Shown piece by piece: positions 1-9,331 of a stretch of 64,000 nt of DNA. Origin of the DNA: Gramella sp. KN1008. GTDB taxonomy: Bacteria > Bacteroidota > Bacteroidia > Flavobacteriales > Flavobacteriaceae. Where the stretch lies: positions 1-64,000 of the forward strand of contig NZ_SJDV01000010.1 in assembly GCF_004332155.1 (NCBI RefSeq). Direction: 5' to 3'. A program made the translations under genes and the position numbers. The stretch's first letter is position 1, and each line of letters starts with the position of its first letter. Below the pieces are notes generated by a model. That model did no database searches and had not been told where the DNA came from. It worked only from the letters and a program-made list of their open reading frames with translations.

Positions 1-73
1 TCGCCCCAAACGGCTGTTTCTTATAACTCTCAATCTGTAATTCTTGAACGGCTGCTCTCTGTGAAAGCGGGTG

Positions 74-107
74 CAAATATACAACGCTTTTTTCTTCCCA
101 ACCAAAA
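74..107 (-). promoter_or_regulatory. Leftward promoter 1 of a tandem trio
   Basis: On the minus strand this reads TTTG, 21 bases, then TATATTTG, matching the Bacteroidota -33 (TTTG) and -7 (TAnnTTTG) elements. The -7 element lies at 74-81. The transcript would run off the left edge. Directly downstream is GCTTTC-ACA-GAGAGC, which can fold as a hairpin, as in the two sister copies. Confidence 0.6.
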
Positions 108-214
108 CTTTTTTAGAAAAAATTTTGATTTCAAGCTAAAGCGCTCAACAACAAAACCCTTACCTGCTCCACAACCCCTTCCAAATGAACATCACTTCGT
201 TTCCAAAGCGGGTG

Positions 215-247
215 CAAATATAAAACGACTATCCTTTCCAATCCAAA
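215..247 (-). promoter_or_regulatory. Leftward promoter 2 of a tandem trio
   Basis: The minus strand shows TTTG, 21 bases, TATATTTG (-7 at 215-222), followed by GCACCCGCTTT as in copy 1. The start of the transcript can pair CGCTT with GAAGTG. Spacing and element sequence match copies 1 and 3. Confidence 0.6.
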
Positions 248-348
248 TAATTTTAAAGAAAAAATTAAAATTATTTTCAAGCAATTTCCAGCCTTAAGCC
301 CTATTCCCATTACTGTCAGTGAACATCCGCTCCCTGCGAAAGCGGCTG

Positions 349-381
349 CAAATATACACTCATTCTTTCCTTACCAACAAA
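349..381 (-). promoter_or_regulatory. Leftward promoter 3 of a tandem trio
   Basis: The minus strand shows TTTG, 21 bases, TATATTTG (-7 at 349-356), followed by GCAGCCGCTTTC. The initially transcribed part can pair CCGCT with AGCGG. The three copies lie 134-141 bases apart. The rest of 1-460 holds no convincing gene. Confidence 0.6.
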
Positions 382-460
382 CTTTTTCTAAAGTATTTTT
401 GGATTTTTTTAAGAGTAAACTTTAAACATTTGAATGTCAGGGTTCAGCACACTTGAAAGA

Positions 461-1171
461 TCAGCTTCTTTTTTTGGGAGAGATGGATTTACTCCATTTA
501 TCAGTCAGCTCCAGATATTCAAAATCCAGTGCGGTAGCCTGTCTTTCTAAAATATTATCTCTAAAAGACCTTTGAAGTATATCCTCAATAAGAAAATCTT
601 CCTGGTTGGATTCCGGATGATACTCCTCTTTTAGAGAGATGTCAAACATACTGGCAGTAGTATTGTACCAGAAAGCCCTCCACCCACTCTTTAGATTCTT
701 AACAAGATTAAAGGCTGTTGTGCCGGTTTGCCGGTGAATTAACTTAACAAGGATCTGCCCTTCTGTGCGGGTAAGTTTTTTTAATTCTGCCGAAAACTCT
801 TCCTCTATATAATCCTGTACTATCTTGGTATATTGTTTTCTATCCCGCCTGGATTTGATTTTATCAAGCCTCGCATTAAGGGTCACTAACCTTTCAGAAG
901 CCAGTTTAGCATAAGGATAGACCTTGCGCGTCTTTTTTCTCAAAATCAAATAACGCCTTCTGGCATCAATATCATCAAATCGGAGCTTGCGCAATAACAC
1001 AACCTCTTCAAGATCTATAGCTTCCCTTGGAACGGAATCTCCCGCGATGATCATATACCGTTTTTCTACCGTATCATTTTCCAGCGTATCCAGAGCCTTC
1101 TCAGAGGTACTCCTCTGAGCAAACCCGGTCACACCGAACAGAAAGATTAAAATGGAAATATATTTGATCAT
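461..1171 (-). CDS. DUF4294 family secreted protein
   Basis: This 236-residue protein begins with a signal peptide (hydrophobic stretch at about residues 4-18, ending FAQ). The middle carries the basic block YLILRKKTRKVYPYAKLA, characteristic of DUF4294, a family known from Bacteroidota with no assigned function. The C-terminus is rich in Lys, Arg and Ser. It is divergent from an M42 aminopeptidase; I recall this neighbour pairing from other flavobacteria but could not check it. A possible -7 element (TAATTTTG) lies 41-49 bases upstream of the start. The family call is fairly secure; the role is unknown. Confidence 0.8.
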   Translation of the reverse strand: MIKYISILIFLFGVTGFAQRSTSEKALDTLENDTVEKRYMIIAGDSVPREAIDLEEVVLLRKLRFDDIDARRRYLILRKKTRKVYPYAKLASERLVTLNARLDKIKSRRDRKQYTKIVQDYIEEEFSAELKKLTRTEGQILVKLIHRQTGTTAFNLVKNLKSGWRAFWYNTTASMFDISLKEEYHPESNQEDFLIEDILQRSFRDNILERQATALDFEYLELTDKWSKSISPKKRS

Positions 1172-1212
1172 TTATTTCATTAAATTCAAAATGATTTTCA
1201 CCAAAATCATTC

Positions 1213-1220
1213 CAAAATTA
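1213..1220 (-). promoter_or_regulatory. Possible -7 element for the DUF4294 gene
   Basis: The minus strand reads TAATTTTG, fitting TAnnTTTG, about 42 bases before the DUF4294 start codon. No clear -33 element is visible at the expected spacing. Confidence 0.3.
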
Positions 1221-1278
1221 ATCATTAGGCTGTTGCCTTCCGTGTAAATCTTTTTAATTTCGCTAAAATTTATGAATT

Positions 1279-2367
1279 ATGAAGAAAACCGAAATACTGG
1301 ATAAAAAATCATTAAAGTTTCTGGAGAACTATCTCAATAATGCAGCTCCCACAGGTTATGAAGCTGAAGGACAAAAATTATGGATGGAATACCTAAAACC
1401 TTACGTGGATGAATTCATAACCGACACCTATGGAACAGCTGTAGGAGTAATAAATCCTGAAGCCGAATATAAGGTCGTAATAGAAGGACATGCCGACGAA
1501 ATTTCATGGTATGTAAATTATATTAATGATGAGGGCCTTATATATGTAGTAAGAAACGGAGGGAGTGATCATCAGATCGCGGCTTCTAAAAGAGTGAATA
1601 TCCATACAAAAAAAGGAATTGTAAAAGGTGTATTCGGCTGGCCGGCTATTCATACCAGGGACAAAGAAAAAGAACAGTCTCCCAAAATGGACAATATTTG
1701 TATTGATGTTGGCTGCACCAGCAAAGAAGAAGTTGAGAAACTGGGAGTACATGTGGGATGTGTGATTACCTATCCGGATGAGTTCTTTGTATTGAATGAG
1801 AATAAGTTTGTATGTCGTGCACTTGATAACCGAATAGGTGGATTCATGATCGCTCAGGTAGCCAGACTCCTGAAAGAAAATAAGAAAAAGCTGCCATTTG
1901 GTCTGTATGTGACAAATTCAGTGCAGGAAGAGATTGGTTTAAGAGGAGCTGAGATGATCACTCACAGAATAAAGCCTAATGTTGCTATCGTGACAGATGT
2001 AACTCATGACACCACTACTCCGATGATCGAAAAAAAGACCAACGGTCTTAATAAGATAGGAGATGGTCCGGTAATTTCTTATGCCCCGGCAGTTCAGAAT
2101 AAATTGCGGGAACTCATCATAGATACTGCCGAAGAAAAGAAGATCCCATTCCAGAGACATGCATCTTCAAGATTTACAGGAACAGACACTGATGCATTTG
2201 CTTATAGTAACGGAGGTGTGCCTTCGGCTCTAATCTCCCTTCCTCTTAGATATATGCATACTACGGTAGAAATGGTTCACCGTGATGATGTGGAAAATGT
2301 TATTAACCTTATTTATGAATCTCTTCTGAAAATAAAAGAAGGTGATACCTTCAGTTATTTTGAATAA
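1279..2367 (+). CDS. M42 family metallo-aminopeptidase
   Basis: This is a cytosolic dinuclear-metal aminopeptidase of the M42 (glutamyl aminopeptidase/FrvX/PepA-like) family, 362 residues, about normal length. The expected metal ligands and catalytic acids are visible: H71 and D73 in GHADEI, D183 in ALDNRIGG, E217-E218 in QEEIG, D240 in VTD and H327 in MHTTVE. There is no signal peptide, consistent with a role in trimming intracellular peptides. The gene ends at a strong intrinsic terminator. Family assignment is secure; substrate preference cannot be read from the sequence. Confidence 0.9.
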   Translation: MKKTEILDKKSLKFLENYLNNAAPTGYEAEGQKLWMEYLKPYVDEFITDTYGTAVGVINPEAEYKVVIEGHADEISWYVNYINDEGLIYVVRNGGSDHQIAASKRVNIHTKKGIVKGVFGWPAIHTRDKEKEQSPKMDNICIDVGCTSKEEVEKLGVHVGCVITYPDEFFVLNENKFVCRALDNRIGGFMIAQVARLLKENKKKLPFGLYVTNSVQEEIGLRGAEMITHRIKPNVAIVTDVTHDTTTPMIEKKTNGLNKIGDGPVISYAPAVQNKLRELIIDTAEEKKIPFQRHASSRFTGTDTDAFAYSNGGVPSALISLPLRYMHTTVEMVHRDDVENVINLIYESLLKIKEGDTFSYFE

Positions 2368-2392
2368 TAAATTCTCAATATAAGAAGTTCTA

Positions 2393-2421
2393 AACTCCCG
2401 TAAAATACGGGAGTTTTTTTA
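2393..2421 (+). terminator. Intrinsic terminator after the M42 peptidase
   Basis: The perfect stem AACTCCCGTA / TACGGGAGTT has a 3-base loop (AAA) and runs into a T tract. Confidence 0.9.
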
Positions 2422-2496
2422 TTTTTTCTTTCAGAATATTTCACAAATTTTTAATCATAAGCGAGAGTCATTCCCATTATCTTTAGGGAAAAAGCT

Positions 2497-3579
2497 ATGA
2501 CCTTATCACAGGATGACATTTCCACTATTATCAAAGACCCGCAGGAAGCGGTAAAAATGGCCGATCTGGTTTATGTTTCGGAAGATCATCTTTCCATCAA
2601 AAGAAAAAAGGTTGGACGTGGTTTCGCCTATTATAAAAAGGAGGAAAAGGTTTCTGATAAAAAAACCATCCAAAGAATAAAGAAGCTTGTTATCCCACCC
2701 GCCTGGAGAGAAGTAAGAATAAGCCACCTCAAAAACGGGCATATTCAAGTAGTGGGGCGAGATGACAAGGACCGGAAACAATATATGTATCATCCTGTCT
2801 GGTCCAGGATAAGAAACCAGACCAAATTCTTTAAGATGTCGGCTTTCGGGAAGGTATTGCCCAAAATAAGAAGACAGGTTTCAAAAGATATGGAGCTGGA
2901 AGGAATGCCACAACGAAAAGTTCTGGCTTTGGTAATTAGATTGATGGAAGAAACCCATATAAGGATAGGAAACCAGTATTATGCAAAGAATAACAAAACC
3001 TACGGTCTTTCAACTTTCAGGACCAAACATGTAAAGACATTTAGAAGTGGCCTTAAATTCGAATTCATAGGTAAGAAAGGTAAAGAGCATTCAATCACCG
3101 TAGAGAACAGGAAGCTTGTTGATCTTATAAACCAGTGTGAGGAAATACCGGGTTGGGAACTGTTCAAGTTCTATGATGAAAATGGCAAGAAACAGAGTAT
3201 AGACAGTGGAATGATCAATGATTACATTCACGAAATAAGCGGAGACATATTCTCGGCAAAGGATTTCCGAACCTGGTCTGCCACCAAAATTTTCTTTGAA
3301 ACACTACGGGAACTCGGTTACAAAGAGGATGAGAAAGAGAATAAAAAGAATATTTTAGAGGCCTTTGATTCTGCCGCTGAAGGTCTTGGCAACACCCGGG
3401 CTATCTGCAGGTCATACTACGTACATCCAAAAGTGGTGGAAACTTATGAAAACGGGGAGATTGTACCTTATTTTAAAAAGGTGAAGAATGATGAAGCGGC
3501 AGATTACATTGAGCTTTCGGAGACCGAAAAAGCTATTCATAAACTCATCCAGGATTATAAAATTGAGATCAATAATTAA
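2497..3579 (+). CDS. DNA topoisomerase IB
   Basis: This is a type IB topoisomerase of the poxvirus/bacterial kind (360 residues), which nicks and reseals one strand to relax supercoils through a 3'-phosphotyrosine. The N-terminal domain carries IPPAWREV and the GRDDKDRKQYMYHP block. The catalytic domain has R156 in IRIGN, R268 in DFRTW and the catalytic Tyr, most likely Y308, in the SYYVHP motif. The length is normal for bacterial TopIB. It stands alone between a terminator and the next operon. The assignment is secure. Confidence 0.93.
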   Translation: MTLSQDDISTIIKDPQEAVKMADLVYVSEDHLSIKRKKVGRGFAYYKKEEKVSDKKTIQRIKKLVIPPAWREVRISHLKNGHIQVVGRDDKDRKQYMYHPVWSRIRNQTKFFKMSAFGKVLPKIRRQVSKDMELEGMPQRKVLALVIRLMEETHIRIGNQYYAKNNKTYGLSTFRTKHVKTFRSGLKFEFIGKKGKEHSITVENRKLVDLINQCEEIPGWELFKFYDENGKKQSIDSGMINDYIHEISGDIFSAKDFRTWSATKIFFETLRELGYKEDEKENKKNILEAFDSAAEGLGNTRAICRSYYVHPKVVETYENGEIVPYFKKVKNDEAADYIELSETEKAIHKLIQDYKIEINN

Positions 3580-3619
3580 ATAACCGGCTTACCTTCTATA
3601 TTCTTTCCCATATTTCAGA

Positions 3620-3627
3620 TAAATTTG
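3620..3627 (+). promoter_or_regulatory. Possible -7 element directly before the cNMP/CBS gene
   Basis: TAAATTTG fits TAnnTTTG and lies four bases before the ATG at 3632. If used, the mRNA would have almost no leader. No -33 element is seen at 21-base spacing. Confidence 0.35.
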
Positions 3628-3631
3628 AAGT

Positions 3632-5551
3632 ATGACTAATACCATAGCTGCAAGAATAGCCGATTTTCTAAGCAATTATCCGCCGTTCTCACTACTGGAG
3701 AAAGACCAGCTCCATAGTATCGCCCAGCAGGTGCGGATAAATTACTATGAACAGGGGAAAGCAATTTTCCTTAAAGGAGAGAAAGTTCATGAGCATTTTT
3801 ACATTGTTCATAAAGGAGCAGTGGATCTTCAAAAGGTGGACGAGAAAGAGGAGCCTGAAACTATTGATAAATGTGATGAGGGAGATGTTTTTGGTTTAAG
3901 ACCATTGTTCGCAAAAGAGAATTATCAGATCAATGCCATTACAGATGAGGAAAGCGTTATATACGCCATTCCGCTTACTGACTTTAAGCCGATAGCCGTG
4001 AGCAATCCCCAGGTTGGAAATTTTCTAATGGAAAGTTTCGCCTCTAACACCAGAAATCCTTACTCTAATGAGCACCGTGGGAAACTTTTTTCTGATGAGA
4101 CCGAAGTGAGCTTTAATAAGGAAGTTCTATTTGACCTTCAACCTATCCCAATGGTCAAAAAAATGGTAACGGTATCCCCGGAGACCAGTATTCAAAAAGC
4201 GGCTACCTTAATGAACCGGCGAAAGGTGGGATCTGTGATCGTGGTGGAGGAACAGAAACCTGTTGGAATTGTAACCGATATAGATTTCAGGGAATCCATA
4301 GGGACGGGCAGGTTTCGAATAGATGACCCCGTGAATGTGATCATGAATTCGCCGGTGATATGCTACTCTAAAGGTATCACTATTGCCCAGGCCCAGCTTA
4401 CCATGATGAAGCATAACATCAACCATATATGCATCACCAAAGACGGCACACCCAATACCAAAGTAAAGGGAATTGTTTCTGAACATGACCTCATGGTATC
4501 CCAGGGGAATAATCCGTCGGTATTAATGAAGGCGATTAACCGGGCGAGAAGCACAAAGAAATTAAAGAAAATCAGAAGCAAGATAATGTTTCTGTTGCAG
4601 GGTTATATAAAGAACAATATTCCACTTACTCATATTTCAAATATCCTTTTTGAGCTCAATGATGCAACCATAAAAAGAACTATCCGGAGGTGTGTGGACA
4701 AGATGGAAGAAGCTCCACCAGTAAAATTTGCGTGGATGTCCCTTGGCAGCCAGGGAAGAAAAGAACAACTACTACATACAGATCAGGACAATGCACTTGT
4801 ATTTGAGGATGTGCCTGAAGAAAAACTTGAAGAGACCAGGGCATATTTCTTAAAGCTGGCCAGAAAAGTCACTAAAAGACTGAACATTATAGGTTATGAA
4901 TTTTGCCCGGCCGAGATGATGGCCCGCAACCCAAAATACTGCCTTTCCCTTTCTGAATGGAAAAATCAGTTTTCTGAATGGGTAACCAATCCGGGGACTG
5001 ATGAAATCTTATTATGCCAGATCTTCTTTGATTTTGACATCACCTACGGGGAAGTAAGGCTTACCAATTCACTGGCCGACCATGTCTTTGGTATATTGAA
5101 AGGCAACAAGAATTTCCTTACGCGACTGGCGGCTCAGGCTCTGAGGAACCCTTCTCCACTGGGATTCTTCAGGCAATTCCTTGTAGAACAGGACGGTGAG
5201 AAAAAGGACTTGTTCGATATCAAAAAAAGAGGGATCATGCCCCTCACCGATGCCGGGCGTCTCCTCATCCTGGAACATCAGGTAAAGAATATAAGCAATA
5301 CGGCAGAAAGATTTGAAAAACTGGCCCAGCTGGAACCCAATAATAAGGAACTTTATCTTGCCTGCGCCTATTCCTCGAAGGCACTTATAAAATTTAGGAC
5401 AAGGCAGGGACTTAAATACAAAGACAATGGGAGATACATTAATCTGGCAGATCTGAGTAAGGAAGACAAAGTAAAACTTAAACGTTGTTTTAAGACGATA
5501 AAGGAGATACAGGAGCTCATTAAACTAAGATTTGAAGTAACCTATATATGA
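3632..5551 (+). CDS. cNMP-binding / CBS pair / DUF294 nucleotidyltransferase-like protein
   Basis: This 639-residue cytoplasmic sensor-like protein has a cyclic-nucleotide-binding fold at about 15-130, two CBS domains at about 175-300 (which in this family usually bind adenosine nucleotides) and a DUF294 nucleotidyltransferase-like domain. The latter carries GSQGRKEQ at 372-379 and the metal-type Asp pair D384/D386, followed by the DUF294 C-terminal helical domain. The downstream exonuclease overlaps by four bases (ATGA), so the two are translationally coupled. Acetyl-CoA synthetase follows in convergent orientation; related proteins also sit beside acs in many proteobacteria. A role in acetate or energy sensing is inference from that context. 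Confidence 0.85.
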   Translation: MTNTIAARIADFLSNYPPFSLLEKDQLHSIAQQVRINYYEQGKAIFLKGEKVHEHFYIVHKGAVDLQKVDEKEEPETIDKCDEGDVFGLRPLFAKENYQINAITDEESVIYAIPLTDFKPIAVSNPQVGNFLMESFASNTRNPYSNEHRGKLFSDETEVSFNKEVLFDLQPIPMVKKMVTVSPETSIQKAATLMNRRKVGSVIVVEEQKPVGIVTDIDFRESIGTGRFRIDDPVNVIMNSPVICYSKGITIAQAQLTMMKHNINHICITKDGTPNTKVKGIVSEHDLMVSQGNNPSVLMKAINRARSTKKLKKIRSKIMFLLQGYIKNNIPLTHISNILFELNDATIKRTIRRCVDKMEEAPPVKFAWMSLGSQGRKEQLLHTDQDNALVFEDVPEEKLEETRAYFLKLARKVTKRLNIIGYEFCPAEMMARNPKYCLSLSEWKNQFSEWVTNPGTDEILLCQIFFDFDITYGEVRLTNSLADHVFGILKGNKNFLTRLAAQALRNPSPLGFFRQFLVEQDGEKKDLFDIKKRGIMPLTDAGRLLILEHQVKNISNTAERFEKLAQLEPNNKELYLACAYSSKALIKFRTRQGLKYKDNGRYINLADLSKEDKVKLKRCFKTIKEIQELIKLRFEVTYI

Positions 5552-6219
5552 TATTCAACTGGTTTAAGAAGAAACAAAAGCTTGAGAATCTTCCGGAATT
5601 CTGGCGGAATTATTCAAAAAGCTTTGAGGAGAGTTTGCCTGAAGACATCAATGCAAACCGCTTTGTGGTCTTCGATACTGAAACTACTGGCTTTGATTTT
5701 GAAAAGGACCGCATCCTAAGCATTGGAGCCATGACAATCATGAATAATAGCATCGAGGTAAAGCACAATCTGGAAATATACCTCGAGCAGGAAATGTTCA
5801 ATCCTGAGACGGTTAAAATCCACGGAATAATTCAGAATGAAAAATTTGAGAAGCTTTCTGAAATAGAAGCCTTGAAAAAGTTCCTTAAATATATCGGGAA
5901 TTCTGTCCTGGTAGCTCATCATGCCAGGTTTGACATAAGAATGATCAATAAGGCGCTGGCTCGCCACAAATTACCAAAATTAAAAAACAAAGTTCTGGAT
6001 ACGGCGGTGCTTTATAAGCAAACACGAATATCAAGTAACCTGATAAACCGGGACCGTTCTTATTCTCTGGATGAAATTGCCGAAGCCTATAATATAGAAC
6101 TTACCGATCGTCATACCGCATTAGGTGACGCATATATTACGGCAATTGTATTTATGAAGTTGCTTTCCCGAATAACCAAAGGAAAACCGGTAAGCTTTAA
6201 AAAGCTATACCGGTTCTAA
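5548..6219 (+). CDS. DnaQ-like 3'-5' exonuclease (DEDD family)
   Basis: This 223-residue exonuclease resembles the DNA polymerase III epsilon subunit. The acidic motifs are intact: ExoI FDTETTG (D43, E45), ExoII within HHARFDIRM, and ExoIII HTALGDAY, whose His places it in the DEDDh class. It has no polymerase-binding tail that I recognise, so it is probably not the replicative proofreader. It overlaps the DUF294 protein gene by four bases, and its stop codon is only 10 bases from the convergent acs stop. The substrate is unknown. Confidence 0.85.
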   Translation: MIFNWFKKKQKLENLPEFWRNYSKSFEESLPEDINANRFVVFDTETTGFDFEKDRILSIGAMTIMNNSIEVKHNLEIYLEQEMFNPETVKIHGIIQNEKFEKLSEIEALKKFLKYIGNSVLVAHHARFDIRMINKALARHKLPKLKNKVLDTAVLYKQTRISSNLINRDRSYSLDEIAEAYNIELTDRHTALGDAYITAIVFMKLLSRITKGKPVSFKKLYRF

Positions 6220-6229
6220 GACCTAATGA

Positions 6230-8143
6230 TTACATTTTCTCTGCGCCGCTTATAATATCTTCTACTACCTCCGGGTTAAGCAGTGTGGATGTATCTCCCA
6301 GATCTGCGGTATCTTTAGAAGCGATCTTTCTTAAAATTCTCCTCATAATCTTACCGCTACGGGTTTTTGGTAGTCCTTCTACAAACTGGATCTTATCGGG
6401 TTTGGCGATAGGCCCGATCTTATCTGCTATCTGCTGATTGATCTCTTTTCTCAGGTTATCCTGATTACGATATTCACCAGATTCCTTCAAAATAACATAT
6501 CCATAGAGCGCATTTCCTTTCACCTCATGAGGGAAACCAACAACGGCTGACTCAGCAACTGCCGGATGCTCATTTATGGCATCTTCTATAGGTGCAGTAC
6601 CTAGGTTATGACCTGAAACGATTATCACATCATCTACCCTACCGGTGATCCTGTAGTATCCTACCTCATCCCTAAGGGCTCCATCCCCGGTGAAGTACAT
6701 ATTTTTAAAAGCTGAAAAATAAGTATCCCTGTACCTGTCATGATTACCCCAGATAGTCCGGGCCATGGAAGGCCATGGGAATTTTATACATAATCTGCCA
6801 TCTACCTGATTCCCTTTTATCTCTTCTCCATTCTCATCCATCAGTACGGGCTGGATCCCTGGAAAAGGTAATGTTGCAAAAGTAGGTTTGGTGGGTGTTA
6901 CAAAAGGTATTGGGGATATCATGATTCCCCCGGTTTCGGTTTGCCACCAGGTATCTACAATTGGGCTTTTACTCTTTCCAATATTATTGTCATACCAGTG
7001 CCAGGCTTCCTCATTAATAGGCTCTCCTACGGTACCTAAAACCTTAATGGAAGAAAGGTCATATTTATCTACAAGATCAACGCTCTTTTTAGCCAAAGCT
7101 CTTATGGCAGTAGGTGCCGTATAGAACTGGTTCACTTTATGCTTTTCAACTATCTCCCAGAACCTGCCAAAATCGGGATAAGATGGAACCCCTTCAAACA
7201 TTACAGTAGTAGCCCCATTTAACAGCGGGCCATAGATTATATAGGAATGACCTGTAATCCATCCAATATCGGCGGTACACCAGTAAACATCATCGTTCTC
7301 ATACTTAAAGATGTTCTTAAAGGTATAAGCAGAATAAACCATATATCCTGCCGTGGTGTGAAGCATACCTTTTGGTTTTCCAGTAGAGCCTGAAGTATAT
7401 AAAATGAACAGCGGATCTTCGGCATCCATGACCTCTGGCTGGCATTCGTCTGAAGCCGCCTCCATTAAAGGTTCAAGCCATTTATCCCGACCTTCTTTCA
7501 TATTGATCTCGGCGCCTGTTCTTTTGGCAACAAGCACGGTTTCCACATCAGGACAGTCTTCCAGAGCCCTGTCTACAATTCCTTTAAGGTCTATTGTTTT
7601 GGAACCTCTATAAGACCCGTCTGAGGTAATAAGCATCTTGCAGTCGGCATCCAGTGTCCGGGTAGCCAGGGCTGAAGAGGAAAAGCCTGCAAATACCACC
7701 GAGTGAATAGCACCTATTCTTGCACAGGCAAGAAGCGCATAGGCCAGTTCAGGGATCATAGGAAGATAAATACAAACCCTGTCACCCTTTTTAATTCCGT
7801 TCTCCTTCAGGACATTGGCGAACTTATTTACCTTTTGGTTCAGTTCCTTAAAAGTTAGCTTAACTGAGTCTTCTTCAGGATCATTGGGTTCCCAGATAAT
7901 GGCGGTTTTATCTCCGCTGGTAAGTAAATGCCTGTCTATACAGTTTTCTGTAATGTTCAGTTTCGCATTTTCAAACCATTTCACTTCAGGTTTTGAAAAA
8001 TCCCATTTAAGTACATTATCCCATTTTTTTCTCCAAACAAAATGCTCTTCGGCTACTTCCTGCCAGAAATTTTCCGGCTCTCTAACAGATTTCCTATATA
8101 CCTGGAAATATTCTTCAAGATTCTTAATGTGATAATTACTCAT
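6230..8143 (-). CDS. acs: Acetyl-CoA synthetase (AMP-forming)
   Basis: It activates acetate with ATP and CoA to acetyl-CoA via acetyl-AMP in the cytoplasm. The 637-residue length is normal. Visible signatures are the P-loop-like YTSGSTGKPKG, the acyl-adenylate TWWQTETGG region and the C-terminal PKTRSGKIMRR, whose Lys is the site of regulatory acetylation in characterised Acs enzymes. The convergent partner is the DUF294/exonuclease pair. No terminator fits in the 10-base gap, so the convergent transcripts probably overlap. Confidence 0.96.
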   Translation of the reverse strand: MSNYHIKNLEEYFQVYRKSVREPENFWQEVAEEHFVWRKKWDNVLKWDFSKPEVKWFENAKLNITENCIDRHLLTSGDKTAIIWEPNDPEEDSVKLTFKELNQKVNKFANVLKENGIKKGDRVCIYLPMIPELAYALLACARIGAIHSVVFAGFSSSALATRTLDADCKMLITSDGSYRGSKTIDLKGIVDRALEDCPDVETVLVAKRTGAEINMKEGRDKWLEPLMEAASDECQPEVMDAEDPLFILYTSGSTGKPKGMLHTTAGYMVYSAYTFKNIFKYENDDVYWCTADIGWITGHSYIIYGPLLNGATTVMFEGVPSYPDFGRFWEIVEKHKVNQFYTAPTAIRALAKKSVDLVDKYDLSSIKVLGTVGEPINEEAWHWYDNNIGKSKSPIVDTWWQTETGGIMISPIPFVTPTKPTFATLPFPGIQPVLMDENGEEIKGNQVDGRLCIKFPWPSMARTIWGNHDRYRDTYFSAFKNMYFTGDGALRDEVGYYRITGRVDDVIIVSGHNLGTAPIEDAINEHPAVAESAVVGFPHEVKGNALYGYVILKESGEYRNQDNLRKEINQQIADKIGPIAKPDKIQFVEGLPKTRSGKIMRRILRKIASKDTADLGDTSTLLNPEVVEDIISGAEKM

Positions 8144-8308
8144 AATTTATTGAACTTATATGGTCGTTTTGGTTAATAATCAATTCTCTACAATGTATAA
8201 AATTGTTCGTTATCTTCTTTTAAAAAATTCAGTTTCGCTATTTTTTAACTAAAGAAGACTTTAAATATATAAATTTTCACATAAGTGCAGTAAATTCTTA
8301 AAATAAAA

Positions 8309-8331
8309 AAGCCGAATATATTATTCGGCTT
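8309..8331 (-). terminator. Intrinsic terminator after purC
   Basis: On the minus strand AAGCCGAATA pairs with TATTCGGCTT around a three-base loop, followed by a run of T. It lies about 30 bases beyond the purC stop. The remainder of 8144-8359 is AT-rich and should hold the acs promoter, though I see no good TAnnTTTG match. Confidence 0.85.
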
Positions 8332-8359
8332 GTGCTGTGCTTATAAGGTTTGATATAAC

Positions 8360-9307
8360 TTAGCTTAGATAATTCCTTACGTTAGCATCAATACGCTCTT
8401 CGATATTAGAAACATCAGCTTTCACAAACTTCTCTCCTGTTATGTTTTCATAAAGCTCGATATATCTTTCGGAAACCGTTTCAATATATTCATCGCTCAT
8501 CTCGGGCAACTGCTGCCCTTCTTTTCCCTGGAATCCTTTTGAAATGAGCCACTGCCTGACGAATTCCTTCGAAAGCTGTTTCTGGGCTTCCCCTTTTTCC
8601 TGCCTTTCCTGATAGCCTTTCTTATAAAAATACCTGGAAGAATCGGGTGTATGGATCTCATCTATCAAAACTATCTTTCCATCAGAAGTCTTTCCAAACT
8701 CATATTTGGTATCAACCAGAATAAGATCCTGTTTCGCGGCTATTTCGGTACCTCTTTCAAACAGCTTTCTCGTGTAATCTTCCAGCTGCACATAATCTTT
8801 TTCTGAAACAATTCCTCTTCTCAGAATATCCTCCCGGGAAATATCTTCATCATGATCCCCCTGTTCAGCTTTGGTAGCCGGGGTGATGATAGGCTCCGGA
8901 AACCTATCATTCTCCTTCATCCCTTCCGGCATAGAGACTCCACATAGTTCCCTTTTTCCTGCTTTATACTCTCTTGCCGCATGGCCCGATAGATATCCTC
9001 TTATCACCATTTCTACCTTAAAGGGCTCACATTTATAACCGACTGCCACATTCGGGTCGGGCGTAGCTTCCAGCCAGTTGGGGACAATATCGCTGGTCTT
9101 TTCCATCATTTTGGTTGCGATCTGATTAAGGATCTGTCCTTTATAAGGGATCCCTTTAGGCATTACCACATCAAAGGCCGAGAGCCTGTCTGTAGCTACC
9201 ATAACCAGGCGGTCATTTTCAAGCGAGTAAACATCCCTTACCTTACCCTTGTAAACCGACTTCTGGCCGGGAAAATTGAAATCTGTTTTAATTATTGTAT
9301 TACTCAT
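8360..9307 (-). CDS. purC: SAICAR synthetase
   Basis: Phosphoribosylaminoimidazole-succinocarboxamide synthase joins CAIR and aspartate using ATP in de novo purine synthesis. Family signatures include [10 protein letters not shown] near the N-terminus, DRLSAFDV, and LVDTKYEFG with [11 protein letters not shown]. At 315 residues it is longer than the E. coli enzyme and closer to the fungal-type length. It lies 24 bases downstream of phoH on the same strand, so the two are probably cotranscribed, and it is closed by a terminator. Confidence 0.95.
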   Translation of the reverse strand: MSNTIIKTDFNFPGQKSVYKGKVRDVYSLENDRLVMVATDRLSAFDVVMPKGIPYKGQILNQIATKMMEKTSDIVPNWLEATPDPNVAVGYKCEPFKVEMVIRGYLSGHAAREYKAGKRELCGVSMPEGMKENDRFPEPIITPATKAEQGDHDEDISREDILRRGIVSEKDYVQLEDYTRKLFERGTEIAAKQDLILVDTKYEFGKTSDGKIVLIDEIHTPDSSRYFYKKGYQERQEKGEAQKQLSKEFVRQWLISKGFQGKEGQQLPEMSDEYIETVSERYIELYENITGEKFVKADVSNIEERIDANVRNYLS

Positions 9308-9331
9308 AAAGAGTGAAAACTTTAGTTTTGG

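Noticed and set aside
61-297. 78-codon plus-strand frame across the left-edge repeats
   Set aside because: It runs antisense through two of the three promoter copies, and its protein simply mirrors the repeat and poly-A/T composition.
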